Below are positions 1 through 9,269 of a DNA stretch of 64,000 nt, piece after piece. Source of the stretch: Paracoccus isoporae (GTDB taxonomy: Bacteria > Pseudomonadota > Alphaproteobacteria > Rhodobacterales > Rhodobacteraceae); NCBI RefSeq assembly GCF_900101865.1, contig NZ_FNAH01000002.1, positions 1 through 64,000 of the forward strand, given 5' to 3'. The notes beneath the pieces are model-generated. The model had not been told where the DNA came from and made no database searches. It was given only the letters and a program-made list of their open reading frames with translations. Each line of letters starts with the position of its first letter. Position 1 is the first letter of the stretch. A program made the translations under genes and the position numbers.

Positions 1-600
1 GTGGACAGCTATATCCCGACGCCGGAGCGCGCCGTGGATCAGCCCTTCCTGATGCCGATCGAGGACGTGTTCTCGATCTCGGGCCGCGGCACGGTCGTGA
101 CCGGCCGGGTCGAGCGTGGCGCGGTGAATGTGGGTGACGAGCTTGAAATCGTCGGCATCCGCGACACCAAGAAAACCACCTGCACCGGCGTCGAGATGTT
201 CCGCAAGCTGCTCGATCGCGGCGAGGCGGGCGACAATATCGGCGCGCTTCTGCGCGGCATCGAGCGTGACGGCGTGGAGCGCGGTCAGGTTCTGGCCAAG
301 CCCGGTTCCGTGACCCCGCACACCAAGTTCGAGGCCGAGGCCTATATCCTGACCAAGGAAGAGGGCGGCCGCCACACCCCGTTCTTCGCCAATTACCGTC
401 CGCAGTTCTACTTCCGCACCACGGATGTGACCGGCACGGTGAAGCTGCCGGAAGGCACGGAGATGGTGATGCCGGGCGACAACCTGAAATTCGAGGTCGA
501 GCTGATCGCGCCGATCGCGATGGAAGAGAAACTGCGCTTCGCCATCCGCGAAGGCGGCCGCACCGTCGGCGCCGGCGTGGTGGCGAAGATCATCGAGTGA
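1..600 (+). CDS. tuf: Elongation factor Tu, C-terminal part
   Basis: This is the 3' end of the gene for EF-Tu, the GTPase that delivers aminoacyl-tRNA to the ribosome. The window opens in frame, and the 199 visible residues cover beta-barrel domains 2 and 3, including the [14 protein letters not shown] segment of the tRNA-binding face. The G domain (about 190 residues) lies before the window. The reading frame is intact to a TGA stop and is followed by a strong terminator, so this is the end of a str-type operon (rpsL-rpsG-fusA-tuf). In many bacteria the S10 genes follow at once; here two unrelated genes intervene. Identity is certain; only the start is missing. Confidence 0.98.
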   Translation: MDSYIPTPERAVDQPFLMPIEDVFSISGRGTVVTGRVERGAVNVGDELEIVGIRDTKKTTCTGVEMFRKLLDRGEAGDNIGALLRGIERDGVERGQVLAKPGSVTPHTKFEAEAYILTKEEGGRHTPFFANYRPQFYFRTTDVTGTVKLPEGTEMVMPGDNLKFEVELIAPIAMEEKLRFAIREGGRTVGAGVVAKIIE

Positions 601-648
601 TGATCTTCTGAGGGCGGGGCCACCCCCGCCCGCGCGACGAGATCAAGG

Positions 649-674
649 CCCGCCCCGAAAGGGGCGGGTTTTTT
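649..674 (+). terminator. Rho-independent terminator after tuf
   Basis: An 8-bp perfect G+C stem (649-656 with 661-668) with a GAAA tetraloop is followed by six T. It sits about 50 bases after the tuf stop and should end the str operon, separating it from the S10 genes downstream. Confidence 0.9.
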
Positions 675-731
675 CGTGATGGGGCGGGGGCTTTGGTGGC
701 GGCCCTGCACCGTGCCAGAGTCCGGCGCGGG

Positions 732-1757
732 CTAGAGTTTCATCTCCGAGGCAAGCCGCTCCCCGGCCGGGGTGGCGAGCAGCCGCTTCGCGGTGTCGCG
801 TTGGTGATCGCAGGCCGCCTGGTGCAATTCGCCCAGCACCGGATCGGCGTGCAGATCCCGCTCGATCTCGGCGGCGCGGGGCGGGCGATGCACCTCGCGC
901 GGCGTTCCTATGGAGTGGTTGCGGGTGTTCCAGTATTTCACCGCGTTCCGGATCTGCTTCTCGGTGTCCAGCCCGATCCGGTCGCGGGTGACCGCATCGC
1001 CGCGCAGCGACTTGACCAGGAAACTGTCGCGCGAGCGCAGCGAGTGGTGGTTGACATGGGCGAGCGTCGGCCGCTCGGCGAAGGTCCAGGCATTGATCTT
1101 GTGGTCGGTGAACTCGACCGGCATCCGCTCCCCCGCGCCGCCGACCCAGATCATGCCGGTCTGCGAGAAATCCGAGATCTTCGGGCGGTGATTGCGGAAA
1201 TGCGCGCCCCTGATCCGCGGCCGGGACAGGGTCTTCACGGCCATGCCCGCCGGCTCCCACACCGTATCGGCCGAGATGTCGCGCCGCGGCAGGGTAAAGC
1301 GGCCCTGCACCCGGCCATCCCCGATCTCCGGGTTCTGGTCGCTGCGATAGCCCAGCACCGGAAAGCTCATCAGATCGAAATGGCAAGCCGAGATCAGCGC
1401 ATCCAGCGTGCCGTCTCCGGCCGAGATCTCGATGAATTCATCCGCATCCACCGTGCACACCCAGTCGGCATGGCGGAACTCCCAGAAGGACGAGGCGTAG
1501 CGGAGCGCCGAAACCTGCCAGTTCGCCAGTTGCGAAAACACCGCCTTGGGGTTGGGCAGATGCCGCAACAGCCCGCGCTCATGCAACCGGTCCAGCATGA
1601 GATTGCTGCCGTCCTGGCAATCATTGGAGAACACGATCATGTCGGTGAAGCCGATGGCGCGGTGATGGGCCACCCATTCGAGGATATAGGGCCCCTCATC
1701 GCGCATGATCGCGATGAGCAATTTCCGCGAGGAGGTCTCGGACGGCTTCGTGGACAT
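732..1757 (-). CDS. Family 2-like glycosyltransferase (Glyco_tranf_2_4 type)
   Basis: A 341-residue protein starting MSTKPSETSS. The N-terminal part (about residues 12-140) reads as a GT-A fold of the Glyco_tranf_2_4 type: the RDEGPYILEWVAHHRAIG motif, then TVDADEF, whose D104-A-D106 is the DXD-type metal/nucleotide-sugar site. No membrane helix or signal peptide is visible, so it is probably cytoplasmic and may act on surface polysaccharide or glycans; substrate unknown. The start at 1757 is preferred because GGAG lies about 9 bases upstream. An in-frame ATG at 1820 would add 21 residues but lacks a ribosome-binding site. It is antiparallel to the flanking tuf and rpsJ, so it interrupts the ribosomal gene order. 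Confidence 0.85.
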   Translation of the reverse strand: MSTKPSETSSRKLLIAIMRDEGPYILEWVAHHRAIGFTDMIVFSNDCQDGSNLMLDRLHERGLLRHLPNPKAVFSQLANWQVSALRYASSFWEFRHADWVCTVDADEFIEISAGDGTLDALISACHFDLMSFPVLGYRSDQNPEIGDGRVQGRFTLPRRDISADTVWEPAGMAVKTLSRPRIRGAHFRNHRPKISDFSQTGMIWVGGAGERMPVEFTDHKINAWTFAERPTLAHVNHHSLRSRDSFLVKSLRGDAVTRDRIGLDTEKQIRNAVKYWNTRNHSIGTPREVHRPPRAAEIERDLHADPVLGELHQAACDHQRDTAKRLLATPAGERLASEMKL

Positions 1758-2192
1758 GGCGCGGGCTCCGGCGGTTCGATGGGCTTCCTGTTGCATGACC
1801 GCGGTTGGGCTGGAATGCAAGCGTCGGGGAACATGCGGGAAAACGGGGCATGGTGGCGACTGGGTATGCTGAGTTGGTTGAGCGCATTGATGATCTGGAG
1901 ATGACAGATTGACTTAAGTGCGCCGATTGCAATGGATGAAGATGTGATATTCCATGTCCACGAAGTCGGCCTCACAGCCCGCGCGAAGGTGGCCGAGATC
2001 AAAAACCAAAGGGCTGTGATTACTTTGCGCTCTAGCGCAGCACCACCGATAAACTGACCACCACTCAATTGCGGCATCTTCTCAACACAACGTGGGCACA
2101 CCGTCGCGCTTTTGCTTCAGAGCTTGCCGGCCGTCGCAACATCAGGGATGTTTGCGACGAAAGCTATAGATTAGACAATTGGGAAGACGTGA
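1758..2192. other. AT-richer gap between the glycosyltransferase and the 2193 gene
   Basis: This stretch is visibly less G+C-rich than the flanking genes. The first half (1758-1931) should contain the promoter of the divergent glycosyltransferase, but no clear -35/-10 pair was found. The second half holds the broken coding frame described at 1932-2200. Confidence 0.5.
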
Positions 2193-2200
2193 ATGAGTAA
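1932..2200 (+). pseudogene. Probable frameshifted small gene upstream of the 2193 gene
   Basis: Two open frames on the plus strand meet end to end. Frame one starts at ATG 1932 (MDEDVIFHVHEVGL...) and stops at TGA 2055-2057 after 41 residues. Frame two is open from 2036 to TAA 2198-2200 and reads ...TTTQLRHLLNTTWAHRRAF... to DNWEDVNE. Both have a protein-like composition, and they would join into one protein of about 90 residues if one base were missing between about 2036 and 2055. The stop of frame two overlaps the ATG of the next gene (2193) by 8 bases, as in a coupled operon. No slippery heptamer is seen, so a real deletion or a sequencing error is likelier than programmed slippage. No family was recognised, and chance open frames remain possible. 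Confidence 0.35.
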
Positions 2201-2876
2201 CATTTGGAGCTCCCTTTCGGAAGCGCAAGCCATTATAATCAACGGTGTTTTGACTGTCTTTGCCGCGGCAGTAGGCGTGCTGCTAGGCCGGTTGCTGTTT
2301 AGCGGCAAGGTCAAAAATATAACAGAGGCCATCGAAGCATCACAGCAGGTCGTGGACACTCACTTAAGCAAAATGGATGAAACGCTTGAGAAGATTAACG
2401 ACAAGGCGAATGGCCTAGACGAAATCCTATCAGCCGTGACTGAACGGCTTAATAAGACCGCTTATGAGGCTGATTTGGGTGACGAAGAGGTAGAGGGCAT
2501 CTCGGAGCGGGTCAGCGATCTACCGCAAACCCATCTCGCTTCGGTTGTCGATAGCGACAACGGAGCGAGCAGAGATGAAATTAGAAGCCTCTGGCGCGAC
2601 ATCTCCGACTATATCGAGGAAATCGCCAGCAACCCTGCGATCGACGGGCGAACAAGAGCTAAGTATTTTCGCATTGATAGGCGGGCGTACCGTGATCTGA
2701 TCAACGCGTTACTATACGACGACAGGATCTCAAAGAGTACTGCGGAGGCGGCTGAAGAGGCCTACGCGCTTAGAAACAGTTTTCGACGTCGTGAGCTCGA
2801 CCCGACAAAGCACGAGCTTGATCGAATGAAACAGCTTAAAGAGGTTGTACTGGCGCAGGAATCTGAGGACGCGTGA
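2193..2876 (+). CDS. Unknown membrane-anchored coiled-coil protein
   Basis: A 227-residue protein not recognised as any named family. One hydrophobic helix lies at about residues 13-36. A helical, coiled-coil-like segment follows (about 45-95, repeated leucine/isoleucine with K/E), then an acidic linker, then a helical C-terminal domain (about 125-225) containing AYALRNSFRRR. That LRN stretch faintly recalls DUF4145/HEPN-like helical domains, but the catalytic-type histidine is absent. Codon use is AT-rich compared with its neighbours (ATA, TTA and CTA codons are present), which suggests horizontal transfer. It sits between the glycosyltransferase and the rpsJ promoter and overlaps the small broken frame upstream. 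Function unknown. Confidence 0.75.
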   Translation: MSNIWSSLSEAQAIIINGVLTVFAAAVGVLLGRLLFSGKVKNITEAIEASQQVVDTHLSKMDETLEKINDKANGLDEILSAVTERLNKTAYEADLGDEEVEGISERVSDLPQTHLASVVDSDNGASRDEIRSLWRDISDYIEEIASNPAIDGRTRAKYFRIDRRAYRDLINALLYDDRISKSTAEAAEEAYALRNSFRRRELDPTKHELDRMKQLKEVVLAQESEDA

Positions 2877-2935
2877 ACGCTCTTGGAAGTCCTATCCTGC
2901 TCGTCAGCGGAAGGAACGGACTCGGTTGCTCCCCC

Positions 2936-2964
2936 TTGACCCCACCCCACGCCACCCGCTATAC
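2936..2964 (+). promoter_or_regulatory. Probable sigma-70-type promoter of the rpsJ (S10) operon
   Basis: TTGACC at 2936-2941 and CTATAC at 2959-2964 are separated by 17 bases. The pair lies after the AT-rich gene and about 165 bases before rpsJ, which would give a long leader. Assignment is by pattern only. Confidence 0.6.
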
Positions 2965-2978
2965 GCGCGCATCGCGAC

Positions 2979-3058
2979 CGAATCCGCCCGATCCACAAGG
3001 ATTCGCTTGCATCTGTCGGGGCCGCCCCCTATAGGGCGGCTTCGCAGTTTTTAGACAG
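2979..3058 (+). promoter_or_regulatory. Structured leader of the S10 operon
   Basis: Downstream of the putative promoter are three nested or adjacent helices: 2979-2985 with 2999-3005 (7 bp), 3021-3027 with 3034-3040 (GCCGCCC/GGGCGGC), and an outer pair CTGTC 3013-3017 with GACAG 3054-3058. A T5 run lies at 3048-3052. In E. coli the S10 leader is bound by L4 to repress the operon; a similar role here is inference. Confidence 0.5.
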
Positions 3059-3129
3059 GTCCGATGCTGGCGCCGCGTGGTGTGTCGTCAGCCTCTCGAC
3101 TGGAACCCTCAAAGCTCCGAGGGATGACG

Positions 3130-3438
3130 ATGCAAAGTCAGAATATCCGCATTCGGCTCAAGGCGTTCGATTACCGCGTGCTGGATGCCAGCACCCAGGA
3201 AATCGTGAACACCGCCAAGCGCACGGGTGCCACGGTGCGCGGGCCGATCCCGCTGCCGAACAAGATCGAGAAATTCACCGTTCTGCGCGGTCCGCATATC
3301 GACAAGAAGTCGCGCGACCAGTGGGAAATCCGCACGCATAAGCGTCTGCTGGATATCGTCGACCCGACGCCGCAGACCGTCGATGCGCTGATGAAGCTCG
3401 ACCTCGCCGCCGGCGTGGATGTCGAGATCAAGGTGTAA
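3130..3438 (+). CDS. rpsJ: 30S ribosomal protein S10
   Basis: A 102-residue protein starting [17 protein letters not shown]10 is part of the 30S head and also serves as NusE in antitermination. The family motif around [19 protein letters not shown] and the C-terminal [18 protein letters not shown] are intact. ATG 3130 is chosen because GAGGG (3119-3123) is 6 bases upstream; the ATG at 3124 would have no spacing. It is the first gene of a unit running to rplP, with its own promoter and leader. Confidence 0.97.
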   Translation: MQSQNIRIRLKAFDYRVLDASTQEIVNTAKRTGATVRGPIPLPNKIEKFTVLRGPHIDKKSRDQWEIRTHKRLLDIVDPTPQTVDALMKLDLAAGVDVEIKV

Positions 3439-3448
3439 GGGGGCGGCT

Positions 3449-4336
3449 ATGCGGACAGGTGTAATCGCCAAGAAGCTGGGCATGACCCGGCTGTTCATGG
3501 AAGACGGCCGCCAGGTTCCGGTGACGGTGCTTCAGCTCGACAATCTGCAGGTCGTGTCGCAGCGCACGGCGGAGCGTGACGGCTATGTCGCCGTGCAGCT
3601 CGGCGCGGGCGAGGCCAAGGCCAAGCGCGTCGCGGCCCCGCTGCGCGGGCATTTTGCAAAGGCCGGTGTCGCGCCCAAGCGCAAGATCGCGGAATTCCGC
3701 GTCTCCGAAGACAATCTGGTCGATGTGGGCGAGGAAATCATCGCCGACCATTATTTTGCAGGCCAGTTCGTCGACGTGGCCGGCACCTCGATCGGTAAAG
3801 GCTTTGCCGGTGCGATGAAGCGGCATAATTTCGGCGGTCTGCGCGCCTCGCACGGCGTGTCGATCAGCCACCGCTCGCACGGCTCGACCGGTCAGTGCCA
3901 GGATCCGGGCAAGGTGTTCAAGGGCAAGAAGATGGCCGGTCACCTGGGCGCGGTCCGCGTGACCACCCAGAACCTGCAGGTCATCAAGACCGACACCGAC
4001 CGGGGCCTGATCATGGTCAAGGGCTCGGTGCCGGGTTCGAAAGGGGGCTGGGTCATCGTCAAGGACGCGGTCAAGAAGGACGCGCCCGAGAACCTGATCA
4101 CCCCGGCTGCGACCCGTTCGAAGCTGAAGGAAGCGCAGCGCATCGCCGAGGAAGCCGCCGCCGCCGCGGCCGCCGAGGAAGAAGCCGCCCGCGAGGAGGC
4201 CGCACGCCTGGCCGCCGAGCAGGAGGCCGCCGCGCTGAAGGAAGCCGAAGCCTCGATCGAAGCCGACAAGGAAGCGGCCGATCCGAACGCGGATCAGGCT
4301 GACGACGCCGCTCCGGAAGGGGAGAACAAGGAATGA
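3449..4336 (+). CDS. rplC: 50S ribosomal protein L3 with long acidic/alanine-rich tail
   Basis: A 295-residue protein. Residues 1 to about 220 are normal L3, an early-assembly protein near the peptidyl-transferase centre. The loop [18 protein letters not shown] (about 148-165) contains the glutamine that PrmB methylates in other bacteria. The last ~75 residues are an added tail very rich in Ala and Glu, likely helical or coiled-coil, ending acidic; usual bacterial L3 is about 205-240 residues. The start at 3449 ([13 protein letters not shown]) has a GGGGG-rich site upstream. Its stop overlaps the rplD start (ATGA), so the two are translationally coupled. Confidence 0.97.
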   Translation: MRTGVIAKKLGMTRLFMEDGRQVPVTVLQLDNLQVVSQRTAERDGYVAVQLGAGEAKAKRVAAPLRGHFAKAGVAPKRKIAEFRVSEDNLVDVGEEIIADHYFAGQFVDVAGTSIGKGFAGAMKRHNFGGLRASHGVSISHRSHGSTGQCQDPGKVFKGKKMAGHLGAVRVTTQNLQVIKTDTDRGLIMVKGSVPGSKGGWVIVKDAVKKDAPENLITPAATRSKLKEAQRIAEEAAAAAAAEEEAAREEAARLAAEQEAAALKEAEASIEADKEAADPNADQADDAAPEGENKE

Positions 4337-4953
4337 AACTCGATGTGATCAAGCTGGACTCCGGTAAGGCCGGGTCCATCGAGCTGGCCGACGAGGTGTT
4401 CGGGCTGGAGCCGCGCGGCGACATCCTGCAGCGCGTCGTCCGCTGGCAGCGCGCCAAGGCGCAGGCCGGCACCCATTCGGTGCTGGGCCGGTCCGAGGTC
4501 AGCTACTCGACCAAGAAGATCTATCGCCAGAAGGGCACGGGCGGCGCACGCCACGGCTCGCGCAAGGCGCCGATCTTCCGCAAGGGTGGCGTCTACAAGG
4601 GTCCGACCCCGCGCAGCCACGCCTTCGATCTGCCGAAGAAGGTCCGCGCGCTTGGTCTCAAGCATGCGCTGTCCGCCAAGGCGACCGCCGGTGAGCTGGT
4701 GGTGATCGAGGATCTGAACATCGCCGACGCCAAGACCTCGGCCGTCGCCAAGGCCGTCAAGGAAAACGGCTGGAAGCGCGTGCTGGTCATCGACGGGGCC
4801 GACGTGAACGAGGGCTTTGCCCGCGCCGCGCGGAACCTGGACGGTGTCGATGTGCTGCCCTCGATGGGCGCCAATGTCTATGACATCCTCAAGCGTGATA
4901 CGCTGGTCATCACGCGCGCAGGTGTCGAAGCTCTGGAGGCTCGCCTGAAATGA
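4333..4953 (+). CDS. rplD: 50S ribosomal protein L4
   Basis: A 206-residue protein that lines the exit tunnel and in E. coli also represses the S10 operon. The internal loop [18 protein letters not shown] (about residues 60-77) is the basic extended tunnel arm. The start ATG overlaps the rplC stop and its own stop overlaps the rplW start, both as ATGA, which fits coupled translation at equal amounts. Confidence 0.97.
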   Translation: MKLDVIKLDSGKAGSIELADEVFGLEPRGDILQRVVRWQRAKAQAGTHSVLGRSEVSYSTKKIYRQKGTGGARHGSRKAPIFRKGGVYKGPTPRSHAFDLPKKVRALGLKHALSAKATAGELVVIEDLNIADAKTSAVAKAVKENGWKRVLVIDGADVNEGFARAARNLDGVDVLPSMGANVYDILKRDTLVITRAGVEALEARLK

Positions 4954-5246
4954 GCGCGAAAGCAGACCATTACGACGTGATCCGCAAGCCGGTCATCACC
5001 GAGAAAGCGACCAACGCGGGCGAATCCAACGCCTTCGTCTTCGAGGTGGCGATCGACGCGAACAAGCCGCAGATCAAGGAAGCTGTGGAGACCCTGTTCG
5101 ACGTCAAGGTGAAAGCGGTCAACACCACCGTGACCAAAGGCAAGACCAAGCGTTTCCGCGGCCGCCCCGGCGTCCGTTCCGACGTGAAGAAAGCCTATGT
5201 CACGCTGGAAGCCGGCAACACGATCGACGTGTCCACCGGACTCTGA
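4950..5246 (+). CDS. rplW: 50S ribosomal protein L23
   Basis: A 98-residue protein at the tunnel exit, docking site of trigger factor and SRP. It begins [21 protein letters not shown], and the VITEKA motif and [20 protein letters not shown] are typical. The length matches the family. The start overlaps the rplD stop by 4 bases; a 77-base gap then precedes rplB. Confidence 0.97.
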   Translation: MSAKADHYDVIRKPVITEKATNAGESNAFVFEVAIDANKPQIKEAVETLFDVKVKAVNTTVTKGKTKRFRGRPGVRSDVKKAYVTLEAGNTIDVSTGL

Positions 5247-5323
5247 TCGGGATGAATTGCGGTCTCCGGGCAACCGGGGGCCGCGCGAGTATGTGACGAA
5301 ACAAAGCAACGGAAGACAGAAAG

Positions 5324-6163
5324 ATGGCACTCAAGTCGTATAAACCGACGACGCCTGGCCAGCGTGGGCTGGTTCTGATCGACCGTTCGGAGCTTTGGAA
5401 AGGTCGTCCGGTCAAAACCCTTACCGAGGGTCTGACCAAGAAGGGCGGCCGGAACAACACCGGACGGATCACCATGCGCCGCAAGGGCGGCGGGGCAAAG
5501 CGCCTGTATCGCATCGTCGATTTCAAGCGCAACAAGTTCGATGTCACCGGCGTGGTCGAGCGGATCGAATACGATCCCAACCGCACCGCCTTCATCGCGC
5601 TGATCAAGTATGAAGACGGCGAGCAGGCCTATATCCTGGCCCCGCAGCGTCTGGCCATTGGCGACAAGGTCGTCGCCGGCAGCCGCGTGGACGTCAAGCC
5701 GGGCAACGCCATGCCGTTTTCCGGCATGCCGATCGGCACGATCGTCCATAATGTCGAGCTGAAGCCCGGCAAGGGCGGGCAGGTCGCGCGTTCGGCGGGC
5801 ACCTATGCCCAGTTCGTGGGCCGCGATGGCGGCTATGCCCAGATCCGCCTGTCCTCGGGTGAGCTGCGCCTGGTCCGCCAGGAATGCATGGCCACCATCG
5901 GCGCGGTGTCGAATGCCGATCATTCGAACCAGAATCTCGGCAAGGCCGGCCGCAACCGCCACAAGGGCATCCGCCCGTCGGTGCGCGGTGTCGCCATGAA
6001 CCCGATCGACCACCCGCATGGTGGTGGTGAGGGCCGGACCTCGGGCGGCCGCACGCCGGTCACGCCCTGGGGCAAGGACACCAAGGGCAAGAAGACCCGC
6101 ACCAACAAATCGACCGACAAGTATATCCTGCGGTCGCGTCACGCACGCAAGAAGGGGCGCTAA
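5324..6163 (+). CDS. rplB: 50S ribosomal protein L2
   Basis: A 279-residue protein and one of the most conserved rRNA-binding proteins, needed for subunit association and peptidyl transfer. The conserved C-terminal [14 protein letters not shown] block (about residues 225-240), with the key histidine in HPHGGGE, is intact. It begins [15 protein letters not shown]. Three bases separate its stop from rpsS. Confidence 0.98.
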   Translation: MALKSYKPTTPGQRGLVLIDRSELWKGRPVKTLTEGLTKKGGRNNTGRITMRRKGGGAKRLYRIVDFKRNKFDVTGVVERIEYDPNRTAFIALIKYEDGEQAYILAPQRLAIGDKVVAGSRVDVKPGNAMPFSGMPIGTIVHNVELKPGKGGQVARSAGTYAQFVGRDGGYAQIRLSSGELRLVRQECMATIGAVSNADHSNQNLGKAGRNRHKGIRPSVRGVAMNPIDHPHGGGEGRTSGGRTPVTPWGKDTKGKKTRTNKSTDKYILRSRHARKKGR

Positions 6164-6166
6164 TCC

Positions 6167-6445
6167 ATGGCACGTTCTGTTTGGAAAGGGCCTTTTGTCG
6201 ACGCCTATGTGCTGAAAAAGGCCGAGAAAGCCCGCGAGTCGGGCAAGTCGGATGTCATCAAGATCTGGTCGCGCCGTTCGACCATCCTGCCGCAATTCGT
6301 CGGCCTGACCTTCGGTGTCTATAACGGGCACAAGCATATCCCGGTGAACGTCTCCGAGGATATGATCGGTCAGAAATTCGGGGAATATTCGCCGACCCGG
6401 ACCTATTACGGTCACGCGGCCGACAAGAAAGCGAAAAGGAAGTAA
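6167..6445 (+). CDS. rpsS: 30S ribosomal protein S19
   Basis: A 92-residue 30S head protein that partners S13 in contacts with the A-site tRNA. It begins [20 protein letters not shown], and the family motif [20 protein letters not shown] is present; length is normal. Tight spacing (3 bases on each side) places it in the same transcript as rplB and rplV. Confidence 0.97.
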   Translation: MARSVWKGPFVDAYVLKKAEKARESGKSDVIKIWSRRSTILPQFVGLTFGVYNGHKHIPVNVSEDMIGQKFGEYSPTRTYYGHAADKKAKRK

Positions 6446-6448
6446 GCC

Positions 6449-6901
6449 ATGGGTAAGGAAAAGAATCCGCGCCGCGTGGCGGATAACGAGGCGATGGCGA
6501 AGACGCGCATGCTGCGCAGCTCGCCGCAGAAGCTGAATGTCGTTGCCGGTCTGATCCGCGGCAAGAAGGTTGAAAAGGCGCTTGCCGACCTGACCTTCTC
6601 GAAGCGCCGCGTCGCGGGCGACGTCAAGAAATGCCTGCAATCGGCCATCGCCAACGCCGAGAACAACCACAATCTCGACGTCGACAACCTGGTCGTCGCC
6701 GAGGCGTGGGTGGGCAAGAACCTGGTGATGAAGCGCGGCCGTCCGCGGGCGCGTGGTCGTTACGGCCGCATCATGAAGCCGTTCTCGGAAATCACCATCA
6801 AGCTGCGTGAGGTCGATCCGGCCGCTGCCGCGGCTGCTGCCGAAGCCAAGAAGGCTTCGCGCAAGACCGCCAAGGCAGACACCGCAGAGGAGCAAGCGTA
6901 A
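6449..6901 (+). CDS. rplV: 50S ribosomal protein L22
   Basis: A 150-residue tunnel protein. The core (about residues 1-128) carries the [20 protein letters not shown] motif and the tunnel hairpin region [14 protein letters not shown]. The last ~25 residues are an extra alanine/lysine-rich tail absent from the roughly 110-residue E. coli protein, like the tail on L3 in this operon. The TAA stop shares its last base with the rpsC ATG, giving coupled translation. Confidence 0.97.
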   Translation: MGKEKNPRRVADNEAMAKTRMLRSSPQKLNVVAGLIRGKKVEKALADLTFSKRRVAGDVKKCLQSAIANAENNHNLDVDNLVVAEAWVGKNLVMKRGRPRARGRYGRIMKPFSEITIKLREVDPAAAAAAAEAKKASRKTAKADTAEEQA

Positions 6902-7617
6902 TGGGTCAGAAGGTCAACCCCGTCGGGATGCGCCTCCAGGTCAACCGCACCTGGGACAGCCGCTGGTATGCCGATGACAAGGAATATGGCGATCTGCTGC
7001 TCGAGGATCTCAAGATCCGCGACTTCATCAAGAAGGAAGCCAAGCAGGCCGGCATCAGCCGCGTCATCATCGAGCGTCCGCACAAGAAATGCCGCGTGAC
7101 CATTCACGCCGCGCGTCCGGGCGTCATCATCGGCAAGAAAGGCGCCGATATCGAGGTTCTGAAGAAGAAGCTGGCGCAGTTCACCGACAGCGAACTTCAT
7201 CTGAACATCGTCGAGGTCCGCAAGCCGGAGCTGGACGCCCAGCTCGTGGCGGAATCCATCGCGCAGCAGCTCGAGCGTCGTGTGTCGTTCCGCCGCGCCA
7301 TGAAGCGCTCGGTCCAGAATGCCATGCGCATGGGCGCCCAAGGTATCCGGGTCAATGTCGGCGGCCGTCTGGGCGGTGCCGAGATTGCGCGGACCGAATG
7401 GTATCGCGAGGGGCGGGTGCCGCTGCACACGCTGCGCGCCGATATCGACTATGCGCTGTCGGAAGCCTCGACCCCCTACGGGATCATCGGGGTGAAGGTG
7501 TGGATCTTCAAGGGCGAGATCATGGAACATGATCCGCAGGCCCGCGACCGCCGCGCCGCCGAAGCCCAGGACGGTCCCGCCCCCCGTGGCCCGCGTCGCG
7601 ACCGCGACGCCCGCTAA
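6901..7617 (+). CDS. rpsC: 30S ribosomal protein S3
   Basis: A 238-residue protein at the mRNA entry site. It has an N-terminal KH domain with the [12 protein letters not shown] loop (about residues 77-88) and a C-terminal domain with the [20 protein letters not shown] motif. The tail after about residue 210 is charged and R/A/P-rich. It starts by a one-base overlap with the rplV stop. Confidence 0.98.
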   Translation: MGQKVNPVGMRLQVNRTWDSRWYADDKEYGDLLLEDLKIRDFIKKEAKQAGISRVIIERPHKKCRVTIHAARPGVIIGKKGADIEVLKKKLAQFTDSELHLNIVEVRKPELDAQLVAESIAQQLERRVSFRRAMKRSVQNAMRMGAQGIRVNVGGRLGGAEIARTEWYREGRVPLHTLRADIDYALSEASTPYGIIGVKVWIFKGEIMEHDPQARDRRAAEAQDGPAPRGPRRDRDAR

Positions 7618-7629
7618 GGAGAAAGAAAG

Positions 7630-8043
7630 ATGCTGCAACCGAAACGGACGAAGTTCCGCAAACAGCACAAGGGCCGGATCCACGGCGAAGCCAAGGGTGG
7701 TTTCGACATCAATTTCGGCTCCTTCGCGCTGAAGGCCGTTGAGCCCGAGCGTGTCACCGCGCGCCAGATCGAAGCGGCCCGCCGCGCGATCACCCGCCAC
7801 ATGAAGCGTCAGGGCCGGGTCTGGATCCGGGTGTTCCCGGACGTGCCGGTCTCGTCGAAGCCGACCGAAGTGCGGATGGGTAAGGGCAAGGGCTCGGTCG
7901 ATTACTGGGCCGCCCGCGTCCATCCCGGCCGGATCATGTTCGAGATCGACGGCGTGAACGACAACATCGCGCGCGAGGCGCTGCGCCTCGGGGCGATGAA
8001 GCTGCCGGTCCAGACCCGGATCGTGGCCCGCCAGGACTGGTAA
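7630..8043 (+). CDS. rplP: 50S ribosomal protein L16
   Basis: A 137-residue protein of the A-site region of the 50S subunit. It begins [16 protein letters not shown], the classic L16 start, and has [16 protein letters not shown] in the middle. An AAGGAGAAAG ribosome-binding site lies just upstream. In most bacteria rpmC follows at once. Here a terminator and three non-ribosomal genes follow, so rplP ends the first ribosomal unit. Confidence 0.97.
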   Translation: MLQPKRTKFRKQHKGRIHGEAKGGFDINFGSFALKAVEPERVTARQIEAARRAITRHMKRQGRVWIRVFPDVPVSSKPTEVRMGKGKGSVDYWAARVHPGRIMFEIDGVNDNIAREALRLGAMKLPVQTRIVARQDW

Positions 8044-8071
8044 TCGCGCCAGAGACCTGACGACACAGATC

Positions 8072-8103
8072 AAGCCCCGCCGAGAGACCGGCGGGGCTTT
8101 TTT
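8072..8103 (+). terminator. Rho-independent terminator after rplP
   Basis: A 10-bp stem (8072-8081 with 8090-8099) with an 8-base loop runs into a T6 stretch. It splits the S10 operon between rplP and rpmC. Confidence 0.9.
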
Positions 8104-8268
8104 CATGCGCGGCCGGTCCGGTCGGCCCGCGACGGCTGCCCTTGCCATGCTGATCCGTCTTTGGCCCGTGCGGATGTCGAAGTCCGAAACACCAAAGGTA
8201 GAAAAACAGACCTGAGCCGTGTATTAGCAAATGATAGTCTGCCTGTGACATGAAGTGGAACGCGCGCC

Positions 8269-9228
8269 ATGGATCCTTCGATTGCCTTGCTTGCCGGTGG
8301 CCTGCTCGCCATGTTGCTGGGCCCCGGACTACTGAATGGCGGCGCCGACGCGGAGGGGGATGATCTTGACGATGGTGAGCCGCCGAACGGTGACGACAAT
8401 CCCGACATCATCGCCGGAACCGAAGGAGATGACGACATCGATGTGCCAATGGCGATCGGGAAACAGGTTTACGGCCTGGGCGGCAATGATCGCATCACCA
8501 TGGACTTCGTCACACCCGATGCCAGGAAGCCGGCGATTGCCGAGGGGGGCATCGGCAATGACAGCCTGTCCGGCGTCTCGGCCCAATACGGTCCGCTCGA
8601 CCCCAGTGAACCGGCCGGGTTGAGCGAGGGGGGCGTGATCTTCGACGGCGGACTCGGGGACGATCACCTGACCCTCACCGCGTCTACCGGGGGCCGGCTT
8701 GTCGGCGGGTCTGGCAACGACATCATCAAGATCGACAACCGGATCGCGTCGCGGCCGGCCACGCCGTTTTTCGCGCAAGAGCCTGCCTTCGTCATTGAAG
8801 CCGGGGCGGACGATGACGAGATCCATGTCGATAACGGTGCGCTTTACCAGGACCCGCTGACGATCTCGGGCGGTGCGGGCGCCGACAAATTCCAGTTCTC
8901 ACCCTGGATCGCTGACGAGATTGACGAGGACTCCTACAATTCCAGCATCAACCGGACATTGCTGGAACTGGCGACGATCACGGATTTCGAGCGTGGTGTG
9001 GACAGCCTCACCTTCGACGTGAGGGAAAGCGACCACATGACGGTGGGCGATCAGTGGCGCACCGCCGAATTCATCGGGATGAACGTGACCGACGCGGAGG
9101 ACGACACCCATGTCAGCGCCCTCTACCGCATCGACAATCATCACGTCTCGATGATTCAGGTCAAGCTCATGGGGGTTTCCGAGTTCAGCGACGACGACTA
9201 CACGCTGAACCTGAAATATGACGACTAG
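8269..9228 (+). CDS. RTX-type calcium-binding repeat protein
   Basis: A 319-residue very acidic protein. It opens with a hydrophobic stretch (about residues 5-22) followed by an Asp/Gly-rich linker. Degenerate RTX-like repeats follow (GLGGNDRI, GGIGNDSLSG, GGLGDDHL, GGSGNDII, GGAGADKFQF), and a final domain contains ITDFERGVDSLTFDV, a motif common in type I secreted RTX proteins before the C-terminus. Role unknown; probably exported or surface-exposed and calcium-bound. It stands alone between the rplP terminator and a minus-strand pair. The hydrophobic N-terminus could instead be a membrane anchor. Confidence 0.8.
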   Translation: MDPSIALLAGGLLAMLLGPGLLNGGADAEGDDLDDGEPPNGDDNPDIIAGTEGDDDIDVPMAIGKQVYGLGGNDRITMDFVTPDARKPAIAEGGIGNDSLSGVSAQYGPLDPSEPAGLSEGGVIFDGGLGDDHLTLTASTGGRLVGGSGNDIIKIDNRIASRPATPFFAQEPAFVIEAGADDDEIHVDNGALYQDPLTISGGAGADKFQFSPWIADEIDEDSYNSSINRTLLELATITDFERGVDSLTFDVRESDHMTVGDQWRTAEFIGMNVTDAEDDTHVSALYRIDNHHVSMIQVKLMGVSEFSDDDYTLNLKYDD

Positions 9229-9269
9229 ACCCCGGACACTGCGTGCGCGCTTGCACTGATGCCCGACAG

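Noticed and set aside
2030-2060. Programmed -1 frameshift in the small gene at 1932
   Set aside because: No X-XXY-YYZ slippery heptamer or downstream stem was found; a deletion, a sequencing error or chance frames are simpler.
5195-6895. 566-codon open frame on the minus strand across rplB, rpsS and rplV
   Set aside because: It is the mirror of three certain ribosomal genes in G+C-rich DNA, where long antisense frames are common; the translation is Arg/His/Leu-rich without a family pattern.
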